Origin: Paenibacillus pabuli
Lineage (GTDB): Bacteria; Bacillota; Bacilli; Paenibacillales; Paenibacillaceae
Length of the DNA stretch: 64,000 bases
Assembly (NCBI RefSeq): GCF_023101145.1
Contig: NZ_CP073714.1
Span: forward strand, 1,922,001 to 1,986,000
Reading direction: 5' to 3'
How positions within the stretch are numbered: the first letter of the stretch is position 1; each line of letters begins with the position of its first letter. Both the position numbers and the translations under genes were made by a program. The notes under the pieces were generated by a model. The model was not told where the DNA came from. It searched no databases and saw only the letters and a list, made by a program, of their open reading frames with translations. Shown piece by piece: positions 42,241 through 51,408 of the stretch.

Positions 42241-43014
42241 TTATAGATGCTTGGAGATGACCTCTTCCAGACCTTGCGCAACCGACTGTGCACCACGTGC
42301 AAGGTGTCTCTCATAGAGATGCAGACGGACAAAGCTCTCGTCCGTACCCATCGCTTCGGAGAAAATGCCACCGAGTCCACGTGCGCGGCGGTCGATCTGA
42401 AGCAGCAGTTCCATTGAATCTCCCATCGGGTAAAACAGTACTTCCAGCTCATCCAAATAGCCGCGGAATTTGCTCGTTGGCACGAATTCGAATTCCTGTA
42501 CAAAGGGAAGATTACCACCAAGCTTTGGAGCATAGTCATTGGTCACTTCACGCAGTTTGAAACCAAGGAGATCAATTGCATCAAGGATGGTATTCATATC
42601 TTCGGTAGGAACTACGTGTAGTCTGTCCCGGTCTGAAGGGTCCATGGCACTTGAAATATCGAGACCAGTCTCAACCCATACCTCTGCACGGTGCAGTGTA
42701 ATGGGAAGATTCTCTGGTAGATCAAATGAGAAGGACTTCTCCAGTTTGGCTCCAGGCTGTAATATAAAACCTTCTGTAAGCAAGTATTTGGCTACAACGG
42801 CCGTTTCATTTACTTTTCGATCATTGTGCTCCCGTATGTAGTGGGTTTTGATCGTAAGGTAGATTCGGTCTACATTCTGTTCCACTTCTCCACCCTCGAT
42901 GTACACGATCCCCGAGATGATCCCTCCAGGTGTAACCTCAGGTGTATGTAATTCCGTATTTACTTTGGCTGCTCCAACACCTACACTGGCTAACATTTTC
43001 TTGAAAAAAGACAT
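42241..43014 (-). CDS. spo0M: Sporulation-control protein Spo0M
   Basis: A 257-residue protein of the Spo0M family, arrestin-like in fold, with 'FKKMLASVGVGAAKVNTEL' at the start, 'GGIISGIVYIEGG' and the central 'FDLPENLPITLHRAEVWVET', close to Bacillus Spo0M. Spo0M controls sporulation and may link to the cytoskeleton; the gene is stand-alone. ATG 43014 follows GGAGG (minus). A longer frame from 43029 adds five residues without improving the SD. Confidence 0.9.
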   Translation of the reverse strand: MSFFKKMLASVGVGAAKVNTELHTPEVTPGGIISGIVYIEGGEVEQNVDRIYLTIKTHYIREHNDRKVNETAVVAKYLLTEGFILQPGAKLEKSFSFDLPENLPITLHRAEVWVETGLDISSAMDPSDRDRLHVVPTEDMNTILDAIDLLGFKLREVTNDYAPKLGGNLPFVQEFEFVPTSKFRGYLDELEVLFYPMGDSMELLLQIDRRARGLGGIFSEAMGTDESFVRLHLYERHLARGAQSVAQGLEEVISKHL

Positions 43015-43233
43015 CCGTTCAACCTCCACATTCTATTGGTTTATCCAAGGGCAAAATACGGCTTCGAGCTTAATACGGCTCCTATGAGAGAAGCGTTTCA
43101 AATTTTAACAAGCACAAGATGAGAATGGATAAAACTCTTTAAGTGAGAAAAAAGTTAACCTATGGAACAGGAAAATCGACTTGTCCGTGTCGAATGTTGT
43201 TTAATATGGGATTTTCTTCTGGGGGGATATCTA

Positions 43234-43911
43234 TTGGGTATGGAATGGTATGACATGATCGCACGACGTAACGGAGGATACAAAGGAAGGTCTGTATTTA
43301 CCAGGGAAGGCAATTCGGCAGAAGATGTATTCGAAGCGCGCTTGATGCAGCTGTTGCCTCAGTATAAGTCCGTGTTAGATGCGGGTTGTGGTCATGGTGA
43401 ATTTACATTGAAAATGTCGGCCTATACCAATCATATTACGGGTTTTGACAACTCGAAGGAGTTGCTGCGTATCGCTCAGGCTGGGCTTGAGGCCAGTGAC
43501 GTTGGAAATGTTGAATTTGTCTATGCCACAACCAAGACGGATTTGCCATTCGAAGACGAACAGTTCGATCTGATCTATGACCGCAGAGGACCTACGTCCA
43601 TTATTGAACATTGGAGATTGCTTCGAAAGGGTGGCGTGATCTTTGGCATTCATACCGATGTAAGCAAGGTACAAGAAAGGCTGTACACGAATCAGTATGA
43701 AGACATTGAGATCGAGGAATTCAACGAGGCTTTAATGGTCTTCCCTGATGAAAAAGAGTTCGCTTTCTTTCTTTCCGATATCCCCGGAAGCCCGGATTAC
43801 ACACAGCCTGAGTATCAAGAGCAGCTTCAAGTTAAGCTGAAGGAAAATCAGATTGATGGGAGACTTGCTGTGCGTGAGCACAAATATATCTGGAAGGCCG
43901 TAAGGCGTTAA
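43234..43911 (+). CDS. Class I SAM-dependent methyltransferase
   Basis: A 225-residue methyltransferase with motif I 'VLDAGCGHGEFTLKM', 'ITGFDNSKELLRIAQAGL' for the ribose hydroxyls and 'PFEDEQFDLIYDRRGPTSII' downstream. The N-terminal 'MEWYDMIARRNGGYKG' is typical of a group of Bacillales methyltransferases. The TTG at 43234 is spaced seven bases from GGGGGG; ATG 43240 is the alternative. Substrate unknown. Confidence 0.85.
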   Translation: MGMEWYDMIARRNGGYKGRSVFTREGNSAEDVFEARLMQLLPQYKSVLDAGCGHGEFTLKMSAYTNHITGFDNSKELLRIAQAGLEASDVGNVEFVYATTKTDLPFEDEQFDLIYDRRGPTSIIEHWRLLRKGGVIFGIHTDVSKVQERLYTNQYEDIEIEEFNEALMVFPDEKEFAFFLSDIPGSPDYTQPEYQEQLQVKLKENQIDGRLAVREHKYIWKAVRR

Positions 43912-43968
43912 AGAAAGATTATAGAGTTTAAATGTACCTTCGTATTTCAGTTCAGGAGGTGGAATGGT

Positions 43969-44409
43969 TTGGATAGAGAAATTTTAGAACGAAATTTAGG
44001 ACCGGATAACGTAATTACCACCATCGAGCAGATGGCTAATGGGGAACGAAAATACAAGATGGTTTCAGAGGATGGCAGTTATTATTGCAGAACGATAGCT
44101 TCATCTCAGGGAGCATGGCAAAATAGCCATTTTCATAATTATCTAACCGAGTTCTATGTTGTGCAATTTGGGTGGATCGCTTATGCAAATTTCACGAATG
44201 ATCAGGATCTTAAGATTAGAGTTATGGGTGAAGGAAGTCACATCATTGTGGAACCGGGGGTACACCATAATTTGTACATGTCAGCCAATAGCGTTATCCA
44301 TACGATTAAATATGGTTTGAATACAGACAGTGATTGGTCTGCTTCTCCGGAACTGGACAGAGTTACACAAACACTGATCGAGAGCGAGTTACTTCAGACT
44401 TACGGTTAA
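43969..44409 (+). CDS. Cupin-fold protein
   Basis: A 146-residue cupin. 'AWQNSHFHNYLTEFYVV' and 'GSHIIVEPGVHHNLYM' are the two cupin motifs with His and Glu as metal ligands; the family includes sugar isomerases and dioxygenases. The TTG start at 43969 follows AGGAGGT by eight bases. The role is unknown. Confidence 0.75.
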   Translation: MDREILERNLGPDNVITTIEQMANGERKYKMVSEDGSYYCRTIASSQGAWQNSHFHNYLTEFYVVQFGWIAYANFTNDQDLKIRVMGEGSHIIVEPGVHHNLYMSANSVIHTIKYGLNTDSDWSASPELDRVTQTLIESELLQTYG

Positions 44410-44429
44410 TTAGCTTGGGGGTTAAATGC

Positions 44430-44969
44430 ATGCGTAGAAGTACGATATTTTGGCTAACTGGCATTGCAATTGTTATTGTAGCAGTTTTCCTTGTATATAA
44501 TAATTTGGCTCCAAGCGTTACAGCGCAGGATGTTAACATGAAGGGCACGATTCGGCAGACAGCTGCGGATGAATACGAGGTGCAATTAACTATTACACGC
44601 ACAAAAGAAGATAAGGGTCAGCACACTGTATATCCCCTTGTACCTGGCTGGGGTTCAATTTCTTTTAACGAACAGGACAACCGATTTATTCGACCGACTT
44701 CCGTTGGCAGCACAGGTGCAATGGAAGAGATTCTTCGTCAAGCGTTACAGAGGCAGACAGCAACAGCGATTACTGAATTTGCAGGGTTCTCTATACCTGA
44801 TGCAGTGGGCACTTACAAGATGCGTTTTACCATTCATCCTCTGGGTGAGCAGGCAGAACCGATTCGGCAACCGATGATCTATTATGTTCATCATGAAAAA
44901 TTACTGGGCAAGGACCTGAGCTGGGTTTCAGGGGAGCCTCTGGAAATCATTAAGGAGTATGCAGAGTGA
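44430..44969 (+). CDS. Membrane-anchored hypothetical protein
   Basis: A 179-residue protein with one N-terminal helix (about residues 6-27) and a beta-rich extracellular domain starting after 'NNLAPSVTAQ'. No lipobox. ATG 44430 follows GGGGGT by eight bases, and its stop overlaps the start of the AAC(6')-like gene. Family unknown. Confidence 0.65.
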   Translation: MRRSTIFWLTGIAIVIVAVFLVYNNLAPSVTAQDVNMKGTIRQTAADEYEVQLTITRTKEDKGQHTVYPLVPGWGSISFNEQDNRFIRPTSVGSTGAMEEILRQALQRQTATAITEFAGFSIPDAVGTYKMRFTIHPLGEQAEPIRQPMIYYVHHEKLLGKDLSWVSGEPLEIIKEYAE

Positions 44970-45508
44970 TGCTAATCTATCAATGGAATGAGATTACAGT
45001 ACGTTTGCTGGATGACAAAGATGAACAGCACCTTGTTCGGTGGTTGTCTGACCCAGCCGTGCTTCAATATTATGAAGGCCGTGATCGGCCGCATGATCTG
45101 AATTTGGTCAGAGAGCACTTTTATCGGCAAGACGATGATGCACATCGGTGTATGGTTGAATACAAAGGTAAACCTATCGGCTATATCCAGTTCTATGAAC
45201 TGGAGGAGGATGAACGAAACGAGTATGGATATGGAGACACAGATGAAATTATCTATGGAACAGATCAGTTTATTGGGGAGGCGGATTACTGGAATCGCGG
45301 TATTGGAACACAACTGGTACAATCCATGTTGAGCTATCTGGTCAACGATAAGCAAGCCCGGAAAGTGGTCATGGACCCGCAATCATGGAACGAACGAGCC
45401 ATATCCTGTTACGAGAAGTGTGGATTCAGGAAGGTCAGACTGTTACCAGAACACGAGCTTCACGAAGGACAAATGAGAGACTGCTGGCTGATGGAGTATG
45501 CCCCCTAG
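44966..45508 (+). CDS. AAC(6')-like aminoglycoside N-acetyltransferase (GNAT)
   Basis: A 180-residue GNAT closely resembling aminoglycoside 6'-N-acetyltransferases: 'IYGTDQFIGEADYWNRGIGT', 'VVMDPQSWNERAISCYEKCG' and 'HELHEGQMRDCWLMEY'. Such enzymes acetylate the 6'-amine of kanamycin- or tobramycin-type drugs, but many chromosomal relatives have other substrates. GTG 44966 or ATG 44969 after AAGGAG. Confidence 0.83.
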   Translation: MMLIYQWNEITVRLLDDKDEQHLVRWLSDPAVLQYYEGRDRPHDLNLVREHFYRQDDDAHRCMVEYKGKPIGYIQFYELEEDERNEYGYGDTDEIIYGTDQFIGEADYWNRGIGTQLVQSMLSYLVNDKQARKVVMDPQSWNERAISCYEKCGFRKVRLLPEHELHEGQMRDCWLMEYAP

Positions 45509-45554
45509 GCAGTGCACAGTGTATATTAAACATTTAACCAAGGAGGAATGATCG

Positions 45555-46079
45555 ATGGATTTGAGATACCCGATTGGAACATTTGAACATACAGGCGAGG
45601 TTACATTAGAGCAGCGGAAGCAGTGGATTCAGGATATTGCGGAGTTGCCGGAGCGCGCCCGCGAAGCAGTCAAAGGATTGAGTGAAGAACAATTGAGGTT
45701 GCCCTACCGGGAAGGTGGCTGGATGCTCAAACAAGTCATACACCATATGGCAGACAGCCATATGAATTGCATGGTTCGTTTCAAGCTGGCACTGACGGAG
45801 GATAACCCCACGATAAGACCGTATTACGAGGAACGATGGGCTGAACTGAGTGATTCGCGGGAGCTGGATATCGAGTTTTCTCTGCAAATCCTGGACGCGC
45901 TGCATCGTCGTTGGGTAGCGTTATTAAACACATTAACAGATGCAGACTATGCCAAAACCTTTTATCATCCCGCATCCAAAGAAACGACAAGACTGGATTA
46001 TAATTTAGGCGTATATGCATGGCACGGAAGACACCACGTTGCCCATATCACGTCGCTCAGAAGCAGGTTGGGCATTTAG
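45555..46079 (+). CDS. yfiT: DinB/YfiT-type bacillithiol transferase
   Basis: A 174-residue DinB-fold protein like Bacillus YfiT/BstA. 'GGWMLKQVIHHMADSHMN' and 'YAWHGRHHVAHITSL' supply the three His ligands of the metal centre. Such enzymes conjugate bacillithiol to electrophiles and so aid detoxification. ATG 45555 follows AAGGAGG. The assignment to the bacillithiol transferase family is by sequence pattern. Confidence 0.85.
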   Translation: MDLRYPIGTFEHTGEVTLEQRKQWIQDIAELPERAREAVKGLSEEQLRLPYREGGWMLKQVIHHMADSHMNCMVRFKLALTEDNPTIRPYYEERWAELSDSRELDIEFSLQILDALHRRWVALLNTLTDADYAKTFYHPASKETTRLDYNLGVYAWHGRHHVAHITSLRSRLGI

Positions 46080-46106
46080 TTGTGAGATATGTGAGGTGTG
46101 ATTTCG

Positions 46107-46574
46107 ATGATAGAGAAACAGTGGCTGGATCTAAGTGAATTTCACGAATTGGAGCAAGAGATTCAGTTTGTTATTATGGTTACTCAGTTTCAGGAGAAAC
46201 ACGTCATTATTCATAACCTTAAACGCCAAGGCTGGGAATTCCCAGGAGGTAATCGTGAACCTGGTGAGTCTGTTCTTGCGGCTGCCGGAAGAGAACTGTA
46301 CGAAGAGACAGGAGCATTGAAGTTTATGCTGGAACCCTATGGGATCTATCGAATGAATGGAAGTTTTGGCATGGTCTATTATGCTAATATTACGGAATTT
46401 CGTGCATTGTCGCTGGAATCCAACTCAGAAATTAGTGCAATGAAGATGGTGGATACATTGCCAGAGGGCATGAATTTTGATGATATGTTTTATTCTTTTT
46501 TAGCCCGTTGGAAAGTATATTCTGCCAAAGGAACACGTAAACAATTTTTGGATCTAACCTTGCTTGTTAATTAA
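46107..46574 (+). CDS. Nudix hydrolase
   Basis: A 155-residue Nudix protein with the box G-x5-E-x7-RELYEETGA in 'GGNREPGESVLAAAG'. 'WEFPGGN' just precedes it, as usual. It resembles the MutT/YtkD class with no clear substrate. ATG 46107 follows GTGAGGTG; an in-frame start at 46098 is also possible but would overlap the site. Confidence 0.88.
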   Translation: MIEKQWLDLSEFHELEQEIQFVIMVTQFQEKHVIIHNLKRQGWEFPGGNREPGESVLAAAGRELYEETGALKFMLEPYGIYRMNGSFGMVYYANITEFRALSLESNSEISAMKMVDTLPEGMNFDDMFYSFLARWKVYSAKGTRKQFLDLTLLVN

Positions 46575-46608
46575 TGCTGTTATTTAACTTATTAAGGAGA
46601 ATACATCG

Positions 46609-47115
46609 ATGAACATACGTATTCGGCTTTTGAATGAGAACGATCCGGTTGTAATTTCGCAGGCTTTTCAGGAACAGAGCTGGGCCAAACCGGCAGAGCA
46701 GTACATTCAATATCTTACAGAACAGCAGAATGGTGAACGGGTGACTTTGGTAGCGGAGCTCAATGGAGCTTTTGCCGGTTACGTGAATGTATTGAGGAAT
46801 TCGTATTACCCATTGTTCAAGGAACAGGGCATTCCGGAAATAAATGATTTCAATGTGCTGATCAAATATCAGCGCCAAGGAATAGGAACGCTTTTGATGG
46901 ACCGGGCAGAGGAAGTTATTCTGGAGCGAACTGATACTGCCGGGATTGGTGTAGGGGTATTTTCCGATTATGGCAAAGCTCAAATTCTGTATGCCCGTCG
47001 TGGATATATACCAGATGGACAGGGCATTCACAAGCATGATCGTTATCTAAAATGGGGCGATGAAACGATCATCGATGACGATGTGGTGCTCTATCTGACG
47101 AAGAAGTTAAGCTAA
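46609..47115 (+). CDS. GNAT family N-acetyltransferase
   Basis: A 168-residue GNAT with CoA loop 'YQRQGIGTLLM' and typical 'AQILYARRGYIPDGQGIH' end. An AAGGAG precedes ATG 46609. It ends a transcript, with a terminator at 47139. Confidence 0.86.
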   Translation: MNIRIRLLNENDPVVISQAFQEQSWAKPAEQYIQYLTEQQNGERVTLVAELNGAFAGYVNVLRNSYYPLFKEQGIPEINDFNVLIKYQRQGIGTLLMDRAEEVILERTDTAGIGVGVFSDYGKAQILYARRGYIPDGQGIHKHDRYLKWGDETIIDDDVVLYLTKKLS

Positions 47116-47138
47116 TTGAATCCTGAATAAAAATGATT

Positions 47139-47189
47139 AAAACGACCTCTAGGAGATAGAGAATATCTTTCTTCTGAACGTCGTTTTTT
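47139..47189 (+). terminator. Rho-independent terminator after the GNAT gene
   Basis: AAAACGAC at 47139-47146 pairs with GTCGTTTT at 47180-47187, with extra Ts; the 33-base loop contains a second small stem. Confidence 0.7.
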
Positions 47190-47383
47190 AACATGTAAAT
47201 AGGACATTTTCGGCTCGGAATCATACAAGAAAAATAGAGCTGGATTGGGTGAAAATGTTATAATAGAGGGTAGTTGATTTAACGTATAAACCGTGATAAA
47301 GCGGGCGCTTTAAAGGGAAAGAGATCGATACATAAGAGGGAAGGCTCAGGATATTTTGTATGAATTTGAGGAGGAATGTGGTT

Positions 47384-48103
47384 ATGGAAAAGACGATTAA
47401 AAATGTCCAAGATCTATATGACATGCTTGATGCCGAATTCAGATCAGCAAAGCAATTTTGGGAACCTTTCTACGAGGATCGTGACCGTCCAATTCCCTTC
47501 TTCCCAAACAAACCGGATGAAAATCTGGTAGCGCATGTGAACACAGGTTTGCTGAGCGGCGGCAAGGCACTGGAACTAGGTTGTGGCCCGGGAAGAAATG
47601 CATTATATCTAACACGTCAGGGTTATGAGGTAGATGCTTATGATCTTTCGGAGACAGCCATTGAATGGGCGAAGGAAAGAGCGGCAGAAGAACAGCTTTC
47701 AGTGAATTTCGAATGTAAATCCGCATTTGAACTCACGCCACAGGAAGAGTACGATCTGGTCTATGATTCGGGCTGTCTTCACCATCTGCTGCCGCATCAA
47801 CGAATTCCCTACATACAGATGATTTATAACGCACTTAAACCTGAAGGGTATTTTGGAATGACCTGCTTTGCTCCAGGATTTGGCGGTCAGGGTGGACCGG
47901 AGAGCGTTATGGATGATTGGGAGGTATACCGTGAGAAGTCGATGAAAGGTGGTCTGGCTTTTACGGAGGAAAAGCTCCGCTATTTGCTGGAAGATCCATT
48001 TGAATGCGTGGAGCTGCGCCCGATGAAGGCGATGGATCAGGATGAAGATTGTTTTGGCCTGCCCATCCTATGGGTGACATTGTGGAGAAAAGCCAACGTG
48101 TAG
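47384..48103 (+). CDS. Class I SAM-dependent methyltransferase
   Basis: A 239-residue methyltransferase with motif I 'ALELGCGPGRNALYL', 'VDAYDLSETAIEWAKE' and 'YDLVYDSGCLHHLLPHQR'. It is of the UbiE/TehB-like class acting on small molecules. ATG 47384 follows GAGGAGG; GTG 47378 is closer to the SD. Substrate unknown. Confidence 0.88.
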   Translation: MEKTIKNVQDLYDMLDAEFRSAKQFWEPFYEDRDRPIPFFPNKPDENLVAHVNTGLLSGGKALELGCGPGRNALYLTRQGYEVDAYDLSETAIEWAKERAAEEQLSVNFECKSAFELTPQEEYDLVYDSGCLHHLLPHQRIPYIQMIYNALKPEGYFGMTCFAPGFGGQGGPESVMDDWEVYREKSMKGGLAFTEEKLRYLLEDPFECVELRPMKAMDQDEDCFGLPILWVTLWRKANV

Positions 48104-48174
48104 TTGTAGATTTATAAGGTCATAGAGTTGACGTTTAACCAATATTGCACAGAGCGAGAGAAAGGCGGGAGAAT

Positions 48175-48876
48175 ATGGGACAAAGGTATTTTATTATTAC
48201 AGGTACATCCAAAGGAATCGGCAAACAGCTCGCGGAGCTGTTATTGGAAAAGGGAGATCACGTCTACGGGATTGCACGCGGAACGTCTGACTTGGAGGAA
48301 GCTTATGAGCGTTACCATCATGTTCAGTTTGATCTTGCAGATATCCATAGCATCGACGACCTTGTCTCAAGCCTATTGGAGCAGATTCCGCTGCAGGAAG
48401 TTGAATTCATTGGGCTCATAAATAATGCAGCGATACTTGAGCCGTTGAAGCCGATCGATCAGTGCATCGCAGAGGAGATCAGCCAGCAGCTGGAGATTAG
48501 CTTGGCGGCGCCCATGATTCTGACTTCATCTTTTATACATTATACCAACCACCTGACCGCACGGCGTAAAATTATCAATGTATCGTCCGGGTCAGGAAGT
48601 TATCCGGCACCTTCAATGGCATCTTACTGTACCTCCAAAGCTGGGTTGAACATGTTCACTCAGTGTGTGGCGATGGAACAATCCGGGCAATCCAATCCCG
48701 TTGAAGTGATTGCATTCGATCCGGGGATGGTAGATACGGAGCTACAGGCTGTGGCAAGAGGCAAGAGTGCAGAGGAATTTTCGTTATCTGAGTCATTCAA
48801 TGAGGTATATAAATCAGGTCAGCTTCAGTCTGCTAGTGTGGTTGCAGAACAATTAATGGAACAGTTGGAACAATAG
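48175..48876 (+). CDS. SDR family oxidoreductase, benzil reductase-like
   Basis: A 233-residue short-chain dehydrogenase/reductase with the TGTSKGIG nucleotide motif (residues 8-15), 'LINNAA' and the catalytic 'YCTSK' (Tyr and Lys). It resembles Bacillus YueD, a benzil/sepiapterin-type reductase. NADPH use is likely but the arginine following 'GTSKGIG' is not clear. ATG 48175 follows GGCGGGA. Confidence 0.84.
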   Translation: MGQRYFIITGTSKGIGKQLAELLLEKGDHVYGIARGTSDLEEAYERYHHVQFDLADIHSIDDLVSSLLEQIPLQEVEFIGLINNAAILEPLKPIDQCIAEEISQQLEISLAAPMILTSSFIHYTNHLTARRKIINVSSGSGSYPAPSMASYCTSKAGLNMFTQCVAMEQSGQSNPVEVIAFDPGMVDTELQAVARGKSAEEFSLSESFNEVYKSGQLQSASVVAEQLMEQLEQ

Positions 48877-48942
48877 GATATCCTGTAAAGAATTCATAAT
48901 GACAAGTTATCTGCTAAGGCACTGCGCTATATGTGATGCAAG

Positions 48943-48983
48943 TAAAGGATGAACTGTACGAAGCGTATAGTCGTCCTTTTTTT
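48943..48983 (+). terminator. Rho-independent terminator after the SDR gene
   Basis: AAAGGA pairs with TCCTTT, with an inner ACT..TACG/CGTA..AGT stem, then a run of Ts. Confidence 0.75.
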
Positions 48984-49087
48984 GTGGAAAAAAAGGCATA
49001 TGTTCGGAAACGGTGAGTCTGAATTTAGTCTGTACATCCATTTTTATTCTGCAGTCACGTTTGCACAAGAAACTATTATCTAGCTTT

Positions 49088-49096
49088 CATATACTA
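49088..49096 (+). promoter_or_regulatory. Candidate sporulation sigma-K/E -10 element
   Basis: CATATACTA fits the sigma-K -10 consensus CATAnnnTA and is close to the sigma-E form. It lies 37 bases before the first exosporium-like gene. The -35 is not clear (AC at 49072-49073 is 14 bases upstream), so this is tentative. Confidence 0.4.
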
Positions 49097-49132
49097 GGAA
49101 TGTACTCCAGGATAGGAAAGGGGATGAAGCGA

Positions 49133-49588
49133 GTGGCTTTGACCATTTTGGATTATGCAGCGACTGTGCCGGACAATTTCTCAGGAGGCGTGCCTCCAAC
49201 AACAATTCCCCAGGTTCCAGTGCAGCTGCAAGTGGCAGATTTGGGAATATTTCTACCGCAGATAACGACTTCTACTGCTGCTGGTAATGTCTTGTTATCT
49301 GCGGATGTAGGAGTCCAGAACGTGGGCCCAATGTTTAATAACGCTCTTCAATTTCATATTTACAGAGATGGGCAGGAGATTTTCAATGGTCAATTGGGCA
49401 CACAGACAGTAGGTGCATTGAGTAATTACTTTTATAACGTCAGTTTTAGTACAGTGGACGAAAATGTTCCTCCAGGTTTTCATGTTTACCAACTTAATGT
49501 TTCCTCGATTATAAGTGCTCCAGCATTGTCTACTGTCCAGTTATTTGGTCCAGTAACATTTAGCGGGTTGGGATATACTACATCTTGA
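49133..49588 (+). CDS. Exosporium-protein-C-like spore surface protein, paralogue 1
   Basis: A 151-residue beta-rich protein with no signal peptide. It starts 'MALTILDYAATVPDNF', and shares with the next two genes a 'RDGQEIF' region, a 'TVDENVPPGFHVY' turn and a C-terminal 'GPVTFSGLG' block. These features resemble ExsC-type exosporium proteins that coat the spore. GTG 49133 is chosen because the second and third paralogues start at equivalent residues and AAAGGGGA is well spaced. Confidence 0.62.
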   Translation: MALTILDYAATVPDNFSGGVPPTTIPQVPVQLQVADLGIFLPQITTSTAAGNVLLSADVGVQNVGPMFNNALQFHIYRDGQEIFNGQLGTQTVGALSNYFYNVSFSTVDENVPPGFHVYQLNVSSIISAPALSTVQLFGPVTFSGLGYTTS

Positions 49589-49633
49589 AAATATAAAATT
49601 GGGTTAAATTACCTGTAAAAGGAGGCTTTAAAC

Positions 49634-50065
49634 ATGGTGGTAAATCTACTGGCAGCTACATCAAGTATACCTTCTAGAACGGCGGGGGGGATATTGCCCA
49701 TCTCGGTTCCCATTACGCCGCAGGTTGCTGTGTTGGCTTCTGCCAATCTGACACTTCCAATGGATAGTCCGTTAGACAATCGTGTTGAATTAAATGCAAC
49801 GATTGGCATTGCAGCTATTCAGAACATTCCTCAAGTTATCTTTCGATTGTACAGAGATGGGACACCGATCTTTTCTTCCCGGCAAGGCTTACAGAACGCA
49901 GCGGAGCAGTTTTATGTTATCCGACTAATCACGGCTGACTTCAATGTTCCTCCGGGAGCCCATATCTACTCGTTATCGGTAGAAGTGACCGGGCAGAACC
50001 AACCCGCTGCTGTTGCCGGTCCGATCACGTTGAGCGCACTAGCTTTTGGTCCGGTATCCAATTAG
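49634..50065 (+). CDS. Exosporium-protein-C-like spore surface protein, paralogue 2
   Basis: A 143-residue paralogue. It has 'RVELNATIGIAAIQNIPQVI', 'RLYRDGTPIFSSRQGLQN', 'ADFNVPPGAHIYSLSV' and ends 'GPITLSALAFG'. It lies 45 bases after the first gene with AAAGGAGG, so it is in the same transcript. The N-terminal 'DYxA' of the others is replaced by 'VNLLAATSSIPS'. Confidence 0.62.
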   Translation: MVVNLLAATSSIPSRTAGGILPISVPITPQVAVLASANLTLPMDSPLDNRVELNATIGIAAIQNIPQVIFRLYRDGTPIFSSRQGLQNAAEQFYVIRLITADFNVPPGAHIYSLSVEVTGQNQPAAVAGPITLSALAFGPVSN

Positions 50066-50082
50066 AAAGGAGATGTTATGAT

Positions 50083-50541
50083 ATGTCTTTGACTACACTG
50101 CTTGATTATAAAGCCAGTGTTCCCAGCAACCAGATTGGTGGCATTTCTGCCATCCCTTTGACAGTGAGCCCTGGTGTTCAACTGGCTGACCTGGGCATCT
50201 TCATCACCCCCCCTATTCCTGCGGTCAATCGTGTGGAATTAAAAGGTACCCTTGGTCTCCAGGGAATCAGTGGTAATCCGATTGTAACAGTCACGATTAG
50301 GCGTCTACCAGACAATACTGGGCCTGGCTTGGTGATTTTCACTAAACAAATCAATGTTGAAGCACAGGCGTTGACAGAAATTTTTTATACATCATCTTTC
50401 AGTGCAATTGATTTTAATGTTACATCTGCCACAGGTTTTATCGTGTACACCCTGACAGCTCAAATTGCAGCTGCTGGCAATGTGGCTAACGTTGTCGGTC
50501 CCATCACCTTTACAGGGATGGCTATTGGTAGCAGTACGTAA
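50083..50541 (+). CDS. Exosporium-protein-C-like spore surface protein, paralogue 3
   Basis: A 152-residue paralogue beginning 'MSLTTLLDYKASVPSNQIGG', with 'NRVELKGTLGLQGISGNP', 'AIDFNVTSATGFIVYTL' and C-terminal 'VVGPITFTGMAIGS'. The N-terminus matches the first paralogue closely, the end the second. It lies 17 bases after gene 2 and ends before a terminator. Confidence 0.62.
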   Translation: MSLTTLLDYKASVPSNQIGGISAIPLTVSPGVQLADLGIFITPPIPAVNRVELKGTLGLQGISGNPIVTVTIRRLPDNTGPGLVIFTKQINVEAQALTEIFYTSSFSAIDFNVTSATGFIVYTLTAQIAAAGNVANVVGPITFTGMAIGSST

Positions 50542-50558
50542 TGTACAATGAAGTTGTC

Positions 50559-50600
50559 CCGGAACTGACAGTCAGTTTCCTGTTTTCTGGGGCAATTTTA
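50559..50600 (+). terminator. Terminator of the exosporium-like operon
   Basis: GGAACTGA at 50561-50568 pairs with TCAGTTTCC at 50572-50580 (one bulge), followed by TGTTTTC and, further on, a T-rich stretch. Confidence 0.7.
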
Positions 50601-50718
50601 TTTTTTTTTGATTTCGGCTGGTAGTGTATGTAAACTTGGTTTTAGATGGGGAATGAGGGAGCGAGCGTGTACGCCTACAACTGTCAACCCAAGAAGAACA
50701 GAAACGTGGTGAAGGTAT

Positions 50719-51408
50719 ATGTTTAAAATTATGCTCATTGAAGACGATGAATCGTTATTCAGTGAAATCAAAGAACGGTTATCCCAGTGGTCATATGACG
50801 TGTATGGCATACAGGATTTTGGCAAAGTGATGCAGGAATACAGTGCCATTCAACCACAGCTGGTCATTATTGATATTCAGCTTCCGCAGTATGACGGATT
50901 TCATTGGTGTCGCATGATTCGCGCTCATTCTAATGTGCCGATTATTTTTCTGTCCTCACGGGATCATCCTACAGATATGGTTATGTCGATGCACCTGGGC
51001 GCAGATGATTTCATTCAGAAGCCCTTCCATTTCGATGTGCTGATCGCCAAGATCCAGGCGACCCTGCGCAGGGTATACAACTACAATACAGAGCGGATTG
51101 AACTGCGTACATGGCGTGGGGCTACCATTGAATATGTGAAAAATACACTTACTCATGACAATGAATCGGTTCTTTTGACCAAAAATGAAATGTTCATTCT
51201 CAAAGTGCTGGTTGAGCACAAAAATCAAATTGTGACCCGCGAAGATCTGATTCGCAGCTTGTGGGATCATGAGCATTTTGTGAGTGACAACACGCTGACA
51301 GTTAACGTCAATCGCCTTCGCAAAAAGCTGGAGCCTCTGGATCTGGATGGTTATATCGAAACCAAGGTAGGACAGGGCTACATGGCAACGGAAGAGGCAG
51401 AAGCATGA
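50719..51408 (+). CDS. bceR: Response regulator, BceR-like
   Basis: A 229-residue OmpR-type response regulator with receiver domain (phospho-acceptor Asp52 in 'VIIDIQLP', Lys in 'IQKPF') and a winged-helix DNA-binding domain ('DNTLTVNVNRLRKKLEPL'). It is followed directly (ATGA overlap) by a short-input histidine kinase and then an ABC transporter, the Bce arrangement. It should activate the transporter genes through the inverted repeat at 52405. Confidence 0.9.
   Translation: MFKIMLIEDDESLFSEIKERLSQWSYDVYGIQDFGKVMQEYSAIQPQLVIIDIQLPQYDGFHWCRMIRAHSNVPIIFLSSRDHPTDMVMSMHLGADDFIQKPFHFDVLIAKIQATLRRVYNYNTERIELRTWRGATIEYVKNTLTHDNESVLLTKNEMFILKVLVEHKNQIVTREDLIRSLWDHEHFVSDNTLTVNVNRLRKKLEPLDLDGYIETKVGQGYMATEEAEA

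Noticed and set aside
47259..47264. TATAAT hexamer before the methyltransferase gene
   Set aside because: No acceptable -35 box at 16-18 bp, so I did not call a promoter.
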